A DNA stretch of 64,000 nt from Hymenolepis diminuta (lineage: Eukaryota; Platyhelminthes; Cestoda; Cyclophyllidea; Hymenolepididae): contig CAADRB010000026.1 of the NCBI GenBank assembly GCA_900708905.1, forward strand, positions 124,001 through 188,000, given 5' to 3'. The notes under the pieces were generated by a model that was given only the letters and a program-made list of their open reading frames with translations, had not been told where the DNA came from and searched no databases. This document shows, piece by piece, positions 22,201-36,394 of this stretch (its first letter is position 1; each line of letters opens with the position of its first letter). The position numbers and the translations under genes are program-made.

Positions 22201-25200
22201 AAAGGATATGGAGAGAAATTAAATTTAATTTAAAAAAATTATTTTTAAATAATCCAAGATTTATTGAGAAAATTATTCACTAATGAAAAAAGCCAAGTTT
22301 TAAAATGAGCAAATAACATATGTGAGAACGCTAAATTTTTCTTCGACAAAATTCATCATATTTCCTCTGACTTAGGTTGATGAAATACAGGATTAACGTT
22401 TATGAAAAAGGACCTGCCTTTAAAGTCATTTCGAGATATTTACTTACTTGTAACACCAATTAATATCAATATAATTTTGCAAACATTTCAAACAACTAAA
22501 GTGATTTTAATCTGGAATCACAATTTTAAAGTAATCACAATATTAATCCATAAATTTTAATTTAATTCAGATATGTTAAAGCGATTTAAATATTCACTAT
22601 CGAGGTCTGTCCATATTGGCGTCAAATGGGCAATTATATGGCGACATGAAAGCAATATTTCTAAAGATTATTCAGCCTTAACGCCGCTATAAATGCCATT
22701 TTCTGAAAGAAGAATCAAAAGCCAATAGTACTGAATCAGGAGAGATTTAGAAACTGAGGACTAAAGATAGAAGAAATAGACAGAATTCTGACGAAAGATC
22801 GCAGTTAGGGAACTCGGCCAATTCGATAAATACGCAAAACCTGTTTCCCTATCAACTATCTCTCTGCGTTTTCTGAATGATAAGATCTCCGCTTAGGATA
22901 TGCGCCATCCGATATTCAAGACGAGAGGGGAAAAACCTGAACTCAGAAGCGCAGATACAAGGACCAGAGCGATCTCGATCATTATTGCGTGAGATGTCAT
23001 TGAGGTTATCTTTTGACAATGAGACATTTCATTCGTAGTTGTTTTAATTCATTCCTCTGGCGTGGTTATTAATCTAGTTATATGAATATTTAGAAATATT
23101 ATTATTTCATATTGTCCTTGACAGTCCATTATAAGCTTTAATCATGTAGAAGCACCCGAGTAAGGGAAACAGCAAAAAAGTATAATGAGGTTGGAACGGA
23201 ATATGAGTCAAAAATAAGTAAATAATGAAGCAAGGACATAAGATTTTACATTATTTGAATTCTGGAAGAATTGAGTCGGTTATATTCTCGTAAGAATATA
23301 AGAATAAGAACATTCACTGTTCTAATGTTCAACTTTATTGATTTGACTCCCAGATGCACGAATGTGATTATATCATCGATATTCCGAGCTTGTTGGTAGT
23401 TAATTTAATTCCGTGGTTGGTCATATCACCTCGATTTAATTGTATTTTGTAGATGCGACTGGAAACGATTATTTATCGTAGTAGAGGTCAGAGAAATATG
23501 TCAGTTTTAAGTAATAAATTCGCATATACAGGTGCTGATTGCAAGAAATACCAGAATATACGAGTCTTTCCATTAAGTACCAACATATTTTGTAATAAGT
23601 ATTAGATACATTTACTAAAACAGTACTAGAAATTGTATGGAAAACCCAGACAACAGAGAATTGGAAATATCAATGTGCATTTGAATTAAAAGCCGTATTT
23701 TGTACCAATTTAAAAGCGATTGTCGTTCTAATTGTGATATTTACGATCAATTTTTTTATTCTTTGGTATGAAGTTATATTTTAGGCTGTCAGAAAGCGCA
23801 GCATATCTGCAAAGTCAAAGAGATTCGAGACACATCAGTGTGCGTCTAGTCAAGGGCATGACCAGCCACACTTTATTGACATTGGTCAACGGAGGAATGG
23901 CGGAATGAGTTTCTCAACAGATAGGCTCTAGAATACTATTTCTCTGCTCAATAAGAGTGTTGCAATACACTATTTTAATAAAATATTGAAAGTATCAAAT
24001 ACCAGTTGTTACATAATCAATGTATGAATTTATGAATATTATTCTTGGATATATAGAATAGGGTCACAAATTCCCTGAATTCACGAGATTAAGCCAAGTT
24101 CAGCAATTTACTCCGAATTCTATCAAGCAATAACCCACTATTTTAGTACAATTTAACAAAAATGTAAATTTAGTAAAAAATTAACAATTCACTTTTAATT
24201 TAATACTTTTTCGAGAAAATTAATCGCTTTTATCCAACAAAATGCATTCCTTCTCACTTTTAGCATTTAAGAGAATCGATACTATTTTGAAGAATCTCAA
24301 CCATGAAACTCACATTCAGGAAAATTTGTGTGACTTTTCTGGCTCTCTCTGGATGCCGATTATTAAAAAACTAAGGGTGATAGCATTTGCGTTTTACGAA
24401 AAATTAAAAACTCCATTTTTACCATATGAGCTCAGTAATATTAAAACATCTTAACTGCACTTTCTCAAATTTGACGGTATCTAATGACCAAACTATTCAA
24501 ATAAATGAGGTTACCAAAAAGCTCTGATTATCCTCAACATGAACCCACTCAGAAACCTTTGAATACTAGGACATGACACAATAAACAGTATCTACTGAGA
24601 AAAGTAAACAATCCGAAGTATTCAGAGCCAAAATAAGGTGTAACTCCTGATGCCCTGATTTTAGTTTCTAGTTCTACGAAATCTTCCAATCTATCTTCAA
24701 CCTTATAGGATTATTTTGCGAAACCCCTTATTTAGATACTTTCCAATAAATAAAAATTTTATTTTTTAGCTTACTTATCGATAATAATTTCTTTTTTCAG
24801 TGTTCAGATAAATATAAATTTATCATTTACTTACAGTAACTGCATAACATAATAAGTGTATTAAATCCTCATGATTTAAAACTTGTCGGGGCAGAAGTTA
24901 ATGTTCTAGACAAAACTGTGTAGATTGTATTTATTAATCAAATCACCGAATTTTGATTAAATTTCAGTAGTAGAGATTGAAAGTGATTTCCCTAAATTAT
25001 AAAACATTTCTGTCTTGTATTTCGCCACCCAAAGCACACACAGTTTAGATAAGTTTGAGTTGATAAGTTTGATACTGAGCCTTTTTGAGTTCTCATGAGT
25101 GAAAATATATATATACGGGGCATGTTGTTATCAGATCAAGATAGACGGAGTCGAATGCCGAGGGCTTTTATTCAAAAGTCCTGATTTTCGCCTGAGATTA

Positions 25201-28127
25201 CATCAAAGGTACGAGAGAATCAAACGCTGAGTTTATTTTTCATCAGTGAAATTTAGACATTCATAGAGGTTCAATTAATGGATAAGAATTTGAAAATATC
25301 ATGTTAAATATTTTGAGAATATTACATCTATTTATTAATGATCTATAGTTTATGCGTAGCGCATTTTATATTCTATTTTAACTTCCTATTCCACAAAGTA
25401 ATACTTTTACTAAAAACTAAAATGACGGTTTCTTTTAAACTGAATTAAACTTTCATTAATTAGAAAAGGAATTAGGAAGACACCACGGTTATTGGCTAAC
25501 TATAGAGTCATCGACTTTAATTTAGTTCAGTAAAACAACCCGGTAAATGTCCGTATCAAACGCCATTTGGAGAGGGCGATGCATAGTTTTCAATTTTGCT
25601 TCAAATAAAAGAAGAGAGAAATAAAATTTAAAACTTAATCTTGTACTCAGATAGTGATCGGTCAATATTTATCCTTAGAGTCTTTCTGAATTGAAATATT
25701 TTAATGAGTTTGACTTTGAAAGCAACTGGGTAGTGATTACACTAACTGTCTATTTTTGTACTTTTTTAATCATGCATTCTCATGCATTAGAAAGCGAAAA
25801 GTGTAATCCTGATGTTTCTCAAGTTTTTAGGATTGAGTGATGACGCCGGTTTCAACTTAACAAATAAGTGGCTATTAATTGGTATACAATTTGCAGTTGC
25901 TGCAAATCAAATAAAGACTTTCGTAGGCGATCATTGATCCAGTGTCATCTTGAGCAACTAACTCCAGAGATGACGGTAAGTAAATGAGGTAAAGATAATG
26001 ACATATTACCACCAGAAGTCAGCGGAAGCACCATAGTATTCTATCAAACGCACTGTTGACTCCTAATTCTGTGCTGTCCTAATTGCAAGATGATGAGGTG
26101 ACGAATAAAGAACAGTTGGCCTCTATCACAAATCTGGTCCCATTCGCAAAGCGTTGACGTCTGTTCCCTACCAATTTCCTATTCTTCTCCCCATTCCTCT
26201 TCTTTTATTTCATATTATACTTTTTTCCAATATACTCAGAGTCCAACTTAACCCGTAGTCTTCTCATTTGCGAAAGGTTGCTGTCGGGTTTCCAAAGCAG
26301 TTCTAAATATATTAAATTGAATTAACGAGTATTTTGGTAGAAGAAGTTTCTCACTTTTTAAAATAATAAAAGAGATGCGTCTATCTTTTTATTTAACATG
26401 ATAATTCGTGACTTACTATCTTTTTTAGAGGTGCATCAAGGGGATCATCATTAATTTCCCAGATTTATTAAGTTCATGTGATTACGCGACATTGATAGCC
26501 ATGCAAATAACTGTTATCAATAAATTTTAGTAGGATCAAATCAAGTAGCAAGTAACAGATATAGGACTGCGTGTGTCAAGCCAAACATACACAAAACTTC
26601 AAAAAAGAGAGGTTAAATAATTGATCATTTATACACAATTAATGATAGAATTTTATTTCAGTGGGAGATAAGATCTGGTAGAGAGATAAAAAGGTCTGAT
26701 TATGGTACATTAGGCCTGGATACACTCACACACAGGAAATAACATTCTTTCCTAATCTTCCCAAACTATCTCTATTGTGAAGTAAATTAATTTTCCAAAT
26801 TATAAACAGACGGAAGGATCAATAAGTTAATTATTTGTAAAAAAAATGAATTTGAAAGGTCAATTTCGGAAAAAATTTAAAGAGTTCTGTTTCACTACAC
26901 TGCTAACTCTTTCGAAGAAATGAAGTACAGTCTGGTTCAAAGCAAAGCAAAAAGTTATATTTTTTAATCATAGATAATCATCCAAACTCCAAAATCAATA
27001 CAATAATTTGAAAAGAGATGAGTAAGGGCAGGACAATAAGAATAGACAAAGAATCAAAGTATCAGAAGCACTTTACTTCACCTGAACACTTGATTCACCT
27101 GGTTGACTGATTTCTACCTAATAGATGAAGTTCACCGTAGTTAAGTGACATTCTGAAGGTCAGATTTATCAACCTGGCTCCTTCGTCCTTGGCTAGAAAA
27201 TTTTTGTTTAGGGAGTTAGCAAATAGTCAAAGTCGGCAGTGTTCGGAATTGGTTGACCAGTTGATCGAACTGAAAGGTTGGATATAACCATCTCGGAAGA
27301 TCTGCCTTTGATAATAGTAAACAACACTTAAGTTGTTCTGATTTGCAATCGTTTAATTTTATTGGAATATCAGTACGATGGTTATAATATTGGGGAAATT
27401 CAGACACCGCAGAGGCCAATGGTGCATTACAATATCCTCATTTTTTAGTATGTGCTGCAAAATGACTTTCGAAATAGCGATCCGATAAAAGAAGGTGAAA
27501 TCTGTCGTATTCAAATAGCGGCAATTTAACAAAAAGCTTTGCAGTGTCCTGAATCCAGATCGTTAATGGATATAGCAATGTCTGCAAGAGACAAATGAGA
27601 TTCGTTTATTTAACTATATTTAATATGACTTTAAGTTTACTTTTTAATATGAGTTTAAATTACATCAGTTATAAACTAATTCCACCTCAAAGATTATATC
27701 TCACTGAAATCTTAACGGTAAATTGCAATGCCATCAGGAAACGATTAATGCCACATCAAATGAACCTCCCGCTCACACGATAACCGGTGGATAACAGTAG
27801 AAGAGATTTTCAAGGTGGGATTGGAAAATTTTTGGATTTGATTATCTATTAATGAGATTTTCTCTGAATGGGTGACTTCTTGGAGGAATTTAAGTACTAC
27901 ATAACAAAACATATGCAGAAAGAACAAGTAAAAACTCATTCATATAAAAAATTCAGAACAATACACAAAGAAAAAGAATTGGAGAGAAAAAGTCCTCTGC
28001 AAAAAATTAATGGACAAAGTAAAAAAGGAAGTACCCCTACACTATATTTGATATATGTATATATACTTAAGAAATGTTCGGCATCCTTACAATGGAATTT
28101 TCTAGTATTGTCCGTGCAGGGTATTAC

Positions 28128-28293
28128 CTTTTTTCCTGGAGGAGGACCATGGGGAGTCTAGACCACACCGAATTAAATAGGAAAACGGACGAGTAAAGAG
28201 AAAGTCAGTCATACTCCTACAGCATGACGGAGTCTTATTGTGAGTCCAAAATCCGGATTCTTGATTCCTCCCGTCGTGATCATCACTTAAAAT
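28128..28293 (-). other. Possible isolated coding exon
   Basis: On the minus strand an acceptor (CCCTTGCAAG) precedes a 166-nt open stretch that ends at a donor, G|GTAATA. The donor phase equals that required by FOG exon 2 (acceptor at 18528). The peptide includes DDHDGRNQESGF and GLDSPWSSSRKK. It could be an upstream FOG exon, part of another gene, or chance. Confidence 0.2.
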
Positions 28294-31200
28294 CTTGCAA
28301 GGGATCAAATAGAAGCATTCTGAAGAAACTCAATCGAACTGAACTCCTAACAGTAAATTGTGAAGCTAGCTGAAAAATTATAAAAATGTTTAAAATGAAA
28401 TTTTAACGCCAACAATTTCCCATCTGACGTGTTAAAATTATGTTAACTGGTATCAACTTTTAATCATTAAAGCTATTAGAGGAGAAGTGTACTAAAACAG
28501 TATAAAAAACCTCCCAAAGAAATGAATGACATAATAAACCCTGTACATTGTGGACGGAAATTTATTCAGGGATCCAGGAAGCAGACGCCAAAATTTAAAC
28601 TGTAGAGCCTTAGAACATAGAGCATCTAAGTGCACTCATTAAGTGAAATCTGTAACCTGAATATAAAAATTAGATTAAGTAATACTTTTTTTGGTATCCA
28701 GACCACACGCTATATTTCTTTCTAATCCTCTCTTTTCACTTTTATTGGGCTACCTTTCAGTTCCCTTTGTTCGAATCCTTTCTCATCATAATGACCAGTC
28801 GAATTGATTAACTAATAGTCTAACAGTGTTGGTAAAATAGACATTCATAATTAGAATCCAACAGATATTCATGATTTCTTAAGCTTAATAGTTAAAGGGC
28901 GGACATAATGGATATGGACCCTATCGAAACACTTGAAACAAATGAAAGTCTCTCGGGGGAAATTATCTCAGTTGATTGAGTTATCCTAAAAACAGATATC
29001 TAAAATGAAGAACTCAACTTAGTTTATTATTTTTAGGCAAAAGCTACTAATTACTAGGCGATATTTGAGAGTGAGGCTGTTCTATTGACAGGGTTCATGG
29101 AGGTTCAGTTCTTTTTAATATAGAAGGCAAAGAGCAAAATTATAACAAAATTAATATCACCATATAAACGACATATAACAGATAATGTTAATTAATTTTT
29201 ACTCGCTTATCCGAGGATTAACTTAGAAATTTTCATAAAACTTCAACGGACACCAGTAAAATTTTACTGCATTGTCTTCTCTCTCCTTCTCTAATCAGTT
29301 TTTACAATCTCTTCCTCTGCCCTCTCTCTCTCTCCCTAGTTGTTATATGATGAGGTCTCTCTTATTGTCTTCTGGGCATCGTGAGAATAAATTCTAGGTA
29401 TCCCCCTCCCTTCTGAGAAGAGGCAAGGTGGAGGGATGAAAGCTGTTTCTTGTAATTGTTGGAAGTGGAGTGTGGGGAGGAAAAGCAAGCCTATCTCCCA
29501 CTCCATCTACAGAATGTCTTTCGAGTTGAGAGCGAGAGAACAAAGGCTTCAATTGTTCTCTTCCAGTCACAAAAATGTGATGATAAGACACAACGGGAAA
29601 TGACTGAAAGAGAGAGAGAACTGTATTGTTACCTCCACCAGAAGGTGTATTATTGGCTTGAGGGTGGTCACTATAGTACAATGGGCGGCCTTTGGTGATG
29701 ATAAGAGTAGCGTCTTGTGGGGCCTTATTGACTTGATTAATAAACTGAGGAAATGCGGCCGTTTGAAAAAAAACACCTCACTGGCAATCCTGCCTCGCAT
29801 ACAATGGAATATATGACTTTATTAATGAATTCTGATTTTTTGGAAGGGTTGGATTAGTACGAGACTCGACTTCCGTTTTCATGCATTCCTAGCAGTCAAA
29901 AAATCTTCTGAATTAAAATAGTTCTTTTCAAATCAATTAATTTAATTTTGATTATTCTTAATGTAAATTTGGATGTGAAATGCTTATGACGACCTGTCCA
30001 CACCATTTTAAATATTGTCCAGTAAAATGGACAGCGGGTTAATATTAATCATAGGAGTATTCGAGGTCTAATCACCTACCATAGAGGAAAGCAATTATCC
30101 GAGAAGAACAGTAGAGTATGCAGAACATCAAAATTTACTCGTAATTATGCTCTGCATTTACTGTTTAAAACGACTGTCTATGTGCAATTACTTCAATAGA
30201 CACTTCTTTCGATAGTGTTCTAGAAGACTGATAACAATTTGCTTCTTTGCGACTCCCCTGAATTTAAAATTTCCAGATAACACTGCAGTGGATGATTGTA
30301 TAGGATATTGATGTGTAGCAAACATTAAATTCTAGTAAATGAAAAAGATTTTTATCCCCATGCATAATTATCAAATACCGTAATAAATAACTAAAACTGG
30401 TTAAAATAAGGTCAAATAAATGTTTAAGGGAAAGAGATTAAAAAGATGCTTTTTGAGCCTTCATTTAGTTTTTGAAATCGGGTTATGCAATATTTACCAA
30501 ATGGGTAGTTCGTCCCTTGGATTTCAGCAAATGCTTGTTTACGGTACCCACCCCTTATTGGCCGATTTTTAATTCCGACAGTCGGTCCTGTCACTTCAAT
30601 TCATTTTTCCTTATAATGGTTGAGAGGGTAAAATGATCTTATATGATTTTTATCTGCTTACACTCTAACCACAACAAAGATGAGATCCAGGTGCATTTTA
30701 TTATTTCCGCTGATAATCAACAGAGTGCGTTTAAATTTGAGAAAGAGTAAACAGTGAAGTAGGAGGGGTGATTGAGCCGATGAGTCCTGCTTCGGTTCAA
30801 TTTCGGATTCACCAGGTTGTCCACTAGACCCCTGAGCGTGTTTGTGTTTGTAATAGCCAGGGCTTTTAGAACATTAATGCGGAGTTGTTAATCACGTTAT
30901 ATCTACACTTTTTTTCTTTTTTCTGACAGTCAAGAGCAGCTATACATTATTATGCAAAAAAATTTTAGAGAATCATTTGTAAGATAAGTTTCTTCCATCC
31001 GTTAAAGTGTTGTTTTAACCTTCCATCAATGAAGTTATGCATTTAGTTGCTGATTTCAAATAAGACAGTCAACTTTTTTAAGGTGATTTAAGACCTCAAA
31101 CTTCAGAGTCGGATAGTATATCAGGCAGCTGGAATAATTTCGCTCCAGTAATACAGTTGGATCATTGATTCTCTGGAAAATACCTGATAAGCGTCATATT

Positions 31201-31614
31201 TGGTGAATTTTAGCAGGAGATACTTTCTAAATAAATGGAAATGAAACATGTTCCTCAAACAGTTTTTTATGCTACTATAAGTAGGTATTATTTTAAAATG
31301 AGATAGTTGAACTGAGTTTGGTTTAGCTAATTTGTGAAAGTCGCAAATCTAAGACTATTCCAACTAATGGCTCTACATCCCCACAGAGTCTTGTAAATTG
31401 ATCAAATTTGGATGCTCGCTTTATTTCTGCTACGAAACAATTTTAAACTGATTTGCGTAATACATACCTAAGAAAATGCTAGCAGATTTAAATTGAAATC
31501 TTGTGTCATCATCATCATCCGAAATCCTTCAAAGCCACTCTTCAACCTAAAGTAAAAAACTCTCGAATATCTCAAGCCATGGAGATCTTTTTCACAAAAA
31601 GACATAAATTATAA

Positions 31615-31782
31615 CTCAAGGTATACAGTATTCCTGGATTCAAAGCCGAAATTTTCGGATTCCACTTTCACTTCGACTATATAAATGTCTTATTGAAGGC
31701 TGTGCATCCTCTGTCCAAATCATACCTTGGATGTGACCTCCTGAAAGAGTGGACAGAAGAACACATCTTAATAGTTGGTTAA
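31615..31782 (+). pseudogene. Coding-like fragment, unidentified
   Basis: A 55-codon open stretch with coding-like codon-position bias (peptides such as SKSYLGCDLLKEWTEEH). An overlapping frame just 5' also looks coding-like (KDINYNSRYTVFLDS), which suggests a frameshift. No start or splice context is convincing. Probably a relic of a gene or mobile element. Confidence 0.25.
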
Positions 31783-31959
31783 TTTTATCGGAAAATTAAA
31801 AATGGAGTAAACCAACTTGTAAATACATTGATAAATAGTTTCTTCTTTGGTAAATATTCTGTTAATTGTAAAGTCATCAAATAAACGAGTTTTTAGAGCG
31901 TATAAACATTTATATTGCTAGTAAATTGCAGTAATTTATTATTTGTATTAGTAAATTAC

Positions 31960-32175
31960 TTAAATGTTGAAGCGGAAAGCTAATTTAAGGGTAGGGATGA
32001 ATAATAAGCCAACGCTGATGCGCAGGTTAAAAAAAGTTGATTGAGTTAAGTGGAATGACGACTTTTGGTGATAGCCATCAACCAGTGGAGTGACAGGAAG
32101 TGACTCATAGTTGCTCCCATGGTTCCGAGATGCAACTGGATATATGGAAAGCTCTGAGATAGAGATTTCATCCAT
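31960..32175 (-). other. Small ORF, coding-like, unidentified
   Basis: 71-codon ATG-to-stop frame; the first 50 codons have coding-like composition (SELSIYPVASRNHGSN, ESLPVTPLVDGYH). No domain recognised and no clear splice sites. It could be an exon, a relic or chance. Confidence 0.25.
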
Positions 32176-33684
32176 TTTCTGCTCTTCATTAATTTTTTAT
32201 TTACGTTAAAGACGGAAATCCCAACATATAGTTATGTTTGGTAAAATATTAGCTGAAAGTTTTAACAGTCTAGCATCATTTGATCAAATGATAATAATAG
32301 CCAGCTTGATTTCCAAAACTTTAAATACTTAAATGGGAAAACGCGAGGGGGATCCCTCTATATTTAATACAAATAATATTTAAAATATTAAATATGTGAA
32401 CCACTCATTTTGTCAATTTTCTTTTCTTTTTTGACCCATTTTTGGGATATGTGTTAAGAATATGGTAAAATTTATGAGTTCATGCAAGTGAAGATTGCTG
32501 TAGGAGATAAATATAGAAAGTGATTATTTTGATATGGTGACTCCGGAGAATAAGTAGAAATGTAAATTTGTTAGTTTCTGTAGATGTTTGAAATTAATGA
32601 TGCAAAATCTTCAACGTTTCTGGACGCTGCTAATAAACATTCTTTATTCATTTAAATCAAACTGACGAACTACTTATACAGCTGTAGTATTTTAAGTTTT
32701 GAACAAAACGCAAATTCACCGCTTATTTTGATGCATTCTACTTCATCCTGGGCCAGTACGTCAAAATGTTACGTTTGGTGTCACGAGCCAGAACCAATTC
32801 TTTAAATTAAAACATTTTCAGGCTCACTGAAGTTTATTAATTTCTACGGACAATCCATTATTATCTATCTTGAAACTGTCCTCTGAATGATTACTCATCC
32901 GCCTAAGTTTTGCCATTTTCAAGGATAATATTAGACGACCTCAAAAGAGATGGAATCTCGAGTGGAACAACAATGTAAATGATACTTAAAATTAGCAGTG
33001 TGCAAAATCAATGTAAGCCAAGATAAATACAACCAGTTATGCTAGCTTTTTTAAAAATTTAAATAAAATTTTTGGACTATGATACGAAGGTGGCAAACAT
33101 ATTATTGCAAGTATTACTATCCACGCAAATAAGTTACTGATACGATTCCTTGACGGAATTTTGAAATTTTGGAGGAATTTTCTTCCCGTTATGTCTGGAA
33201 TGAATAGAACAATCTGCTCATTCATAGAGTACTTACATATTTAATCTAATATTATTAGTTATACAAAATCATGAATATAATGACCTTGTTCACAAATTTA
33301 TTATCTGATCTGCACTCTGTGAGTTTTTAATTGATGTGTGAATAGGTAATAGACACCCTTTTTTCGATCGATGACGCACATTTTAGACCAAAATATTAGT
33401 TTTTACTTAGAATAATATTATGGTCCTAAAAGTTAGTGGAATTTGCCTCGCTGAAATATCTGCCCTACTTCCAATTTCAAACGCACGTTTCAGATTTCAA
33501 AAAGACATTCAAGATTAATTAAACAAACTGTCCAATTTATAATTAATAAACTCGCGTGCCACCTGTTACTGGCATCAGTTTGTAGATAAAAGTCAAAACA
33601 TTACCCTCTCCCGGTTCTTATCATTTCCACGAGTAGTAACAGGAGGTGCGAGGCAGGCCCGAGCAGTAGAAATTCAAAGCTTAC

Positions 33685-33830
33685 CGAATGGCTCCATATC
33701 TCCAACCATCTGGCCTCTCAAATCAACAGTCGCAGTGTCTGTTTTGTCGCCAGTTGGAGTATTTTTGCAAGGTAGTAAAGGGGAGTGAGTGGGGATAGGC
33801 GAGGGGCGAGCAGTTTCTCGTTAACTTGAT
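33685..33830 (-). other. Candidate alternative first exon of FOG
   Basis: Open minus-strand stretch ending in a strong donor, G|GTAAGC. The donor phase (1) is the one required by FOG exon 2. It offers an ATG at 33709 coding MVGDMEPF before the junction, or a longer open frame back to a stop at 33831. The block is GC-richer than its surroundings. Splicing to 18527 would give an alternative FOG N-terminus from a promoter about 12 kb upstream. Inferred only from phase, donor and composition. Confidence 0.3.
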
Positions 33831-33839
33831 TATGCTCTC

Positions 33840-35480
33840 TGTCAATAGATTAATCAAAAGGAGGAGTTAGACATCTGTTTGTCAGATTAATTTGAGCAGG
33901 TCTTTATTATAATGGGAAATCTAAATGCTGTCATCAAAACAAAGATAAAAGTTTTGAATATTCACATTTTTCTGAAACTAAACGAAATGTATGCAAATCC
34001 ATATGCACCAAGTGATTGATAAACACCTCTCTATGAAGATCTCCATAGTTTAAATGTTCCAGAAATGTTAGGTTATCAGCATACTAAGAATTTTGAAAAT
34101 GAACTGTTAGGCTGCGAAGATGGCGAAGGATCGTTACAGAAGTGCAGAGAAATCAGAGCGAAGGTTCTCATGAAAAACTCAAGATTATAGATTATTATTA
34201 AATTTACAAGTGGTTAAAGAAACACCAGTAGAAGGAAAAATTAAGGATCACCCTAGAGCCTGTTTAAGCTACTCTTCCATAAAAAATGGATGATATTCTT
34301 CTGTAGAATAAAAGTTTTTGTGAGCCTCATACGCTTTTTATTGGACGACCTTCACCATGCAGTGGGAGAGAAATAGTTACTTAACAGAACGGGAAAAACG
34401 TCTTTATTTAATTTCGCAAAATTTCACATAAATTCAACTTTGAATTTAATTACTGACTATCTGAACAGTAACACAAGAGAAAACTATCGGTCGGATGCTT
34501 TTCCGAGAAAACATTACTCCATTACACCTCTAAAGGTAAAGGCTAAAGGTCTCCTAAATCAAGTTTGTACTTAAAAAGTTCGATAAGGAACTGAGCAGTA
34601 TTAATAATAACTTCTAATGCATGCCTTGTTACCAACATGAAAATAAAGTTAAACACTCAAGTGGATGTCCCCTTATTTGATGAAACCGTCTCTATAAGGT
34701 TAAATACATGTGCATTGTGCTCAGATAATTGGGTGCAAAATGACTAGATGTTGCTTCAATAAAAGTACAGTTGTCCCCTATCGTAGTTTTAAAATCTCCG
34801 TAAGCGTTTGTGGTGCCAATTAAAATTAAACTGTTTTAAATAAAACACAATTCCTCAGTTGCTTATGAAACTAAAGGAAGAAGCATAGGAGTATTGAAAA
34901 TGAGATAATTGACAAAGCTGTTCCATTGCCAAATTCCCCAAATCTCTCTGACTAATTTCTTTTTGTGGCCTCATTTTCCATTAATTTTATCTATCATTAT
35001 CGAACCCAGGATCCCAAGAGATGCGTTTACGTGAACCATTGCTCTGTCATCCCAATAGTTTGCTGTTTGATATTGATTTTATAATTCATAATTACAAATG
35101 AGTATATTAAATAAAGGCATTTTCTTTCTATCTTTCAATGCCACTTAAACAGTATAGAGAGAAATTATTTAAGTTACTGATTTACGAATATGAAAACTGC
35201 GCAATCAATCCACATGAAGTAGACGTTAGTATATATTTGGTCCTCATCAGTCTTTGAAGTATGTGCATTATGATATATGCCAGATACAACAGTTTAACTA
35301 ATCAATTACTATCCTTGATGGGACTTTGAAAAACAAACCCGAATTTCTGACATGAATTGAAGTCTTTTTTTCCCTTACCTACTCTCTATCTATGGTGATT
35401 AGAATCTAATGGTGCTTATTTAAGAGCGGAAACAATGCTTGGCAAGAAACAACGCTATTACTAAGTATAATCAGAGACTT
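33840..35480. other. Gene-free DNA
   Basis: About 1.6 kb of AT-rich sequence. I see nothing I can name. Confidence 0.5.
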
Positions 35481-35590
35481 TTCAAGTAAATAGGCTATCT
35501 CCAAAAGTCCGTTTTTCTATCTGTATTCTCGATGAACTCAACCAAATCTTTGTACATTTAACGAAGGGAGACAATTGAGATACCATTGTT

Positions 35591-35637
35591 GGTTCTGTTC
35601 CGATTCGCAGACTGATAGCACTGTTGATTGGCATCCA
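35591..35637 (-). repeat. Short direct repeat, copy 1
   Basis: About 47 nt roughly 80% identical to 35926-35973, same orientation. Weak similarity extends further (the Cs and Ts around TTTTCATGGC). On the minus strand both encode WMPIN and IGTE peptides, so they look like relics of one coding element. Confidence 0.55.
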
Positions 35638-35925
35638 AAGGAAATTTTCTAAATTAAACTCTCCTCTTATTTTCATGGCTTACTATTCCATAAACATTCC
35701 CTATCACTCCCGAAACAAATCTGTTCGAGTTTTATTTAAACTAGAAACAACATTTTGTAAATTCGCTTAAATATCATCATGACAGTTCATTCTGTCATGC
35801 TTAAACTGGTGGCATGTTAGTTAACATAGCCTCCTAAATATACCATATTTCCCTGCTTGTTTTATCAGTGAACTTATTTAAGGCCCAGTACAAGTAGTAA
35901 GGGCAGGCCGCTGAGGTGTTATAAT

Positions 35926-35973
35926 GGCTTCTGTTCCAATTCACAGACAGATGGTATTGTTGATTGGCATCCA
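35926..35973 (-). repeat. Short direct repeat, copy 2
   Basis: Partner of 35591-35637. The minus-strand translation keeps WMPIN and IGTE but has a stop where copy 1 has Arg, so it is not functional. Confidence 0.55.
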
Positions 35974-36394
35974 TCATTAGGTTCAAATGCAAGTTTATGC
36001 TTATTCATTGAGTAAAATGTACCCATTCTTTGCGCCTCTTTACTTTCATACATGGCATACTTTTGCCCAGAAACTTGATATATCAACTAAATACTAGTAT
36101 TAAATAATAATTTACCAGAAATTTAACTTGTGCATTGCACTGGATTTAATAATTTAATATTACTGATTTATAATACCAGATCGTGATATTTAAGTTTAAT
36201 GAATCATTTTGTAGCTTGGAATATATATTATTAACATCACAAAAAGTATTTTTATCACAACTAAAATGATTAACGAAGTAGATTGGAGGAGCGTGAGTGT
36301 TCACCTTGAGTAAAAACAGCTTGCGGAGCTCTGCCAACTTAAAAGTTTTTGTCTCCCTCACCTTCGTTATGTTAAACTGTAAGCTGGTGAACTT

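Larger units (their letters stand above)
21953..31600. other. Gene-poor DNA upstream of FOG
   Basis: AT-rich, no intact gene recognised. Exceptions are a possible exon at 28128-28293 (minus) and GA/CT-rich stretches at 26080-26300 and 29270-29700. The frame at 27216-27419 (minus) looks weakly protein-like but matches no family I know. Confidence 0.5.

Noticed and set aside
22608..22620. CArG-like box CCATATTGG
   Set aside because: One base too short for the CC(A/T)6GG consensus.
28765..28790. tRNA-like T-loop string GTTCGAATCC
   Set aside because: No matching acceptor stem or D-arm upstream; judged chance.
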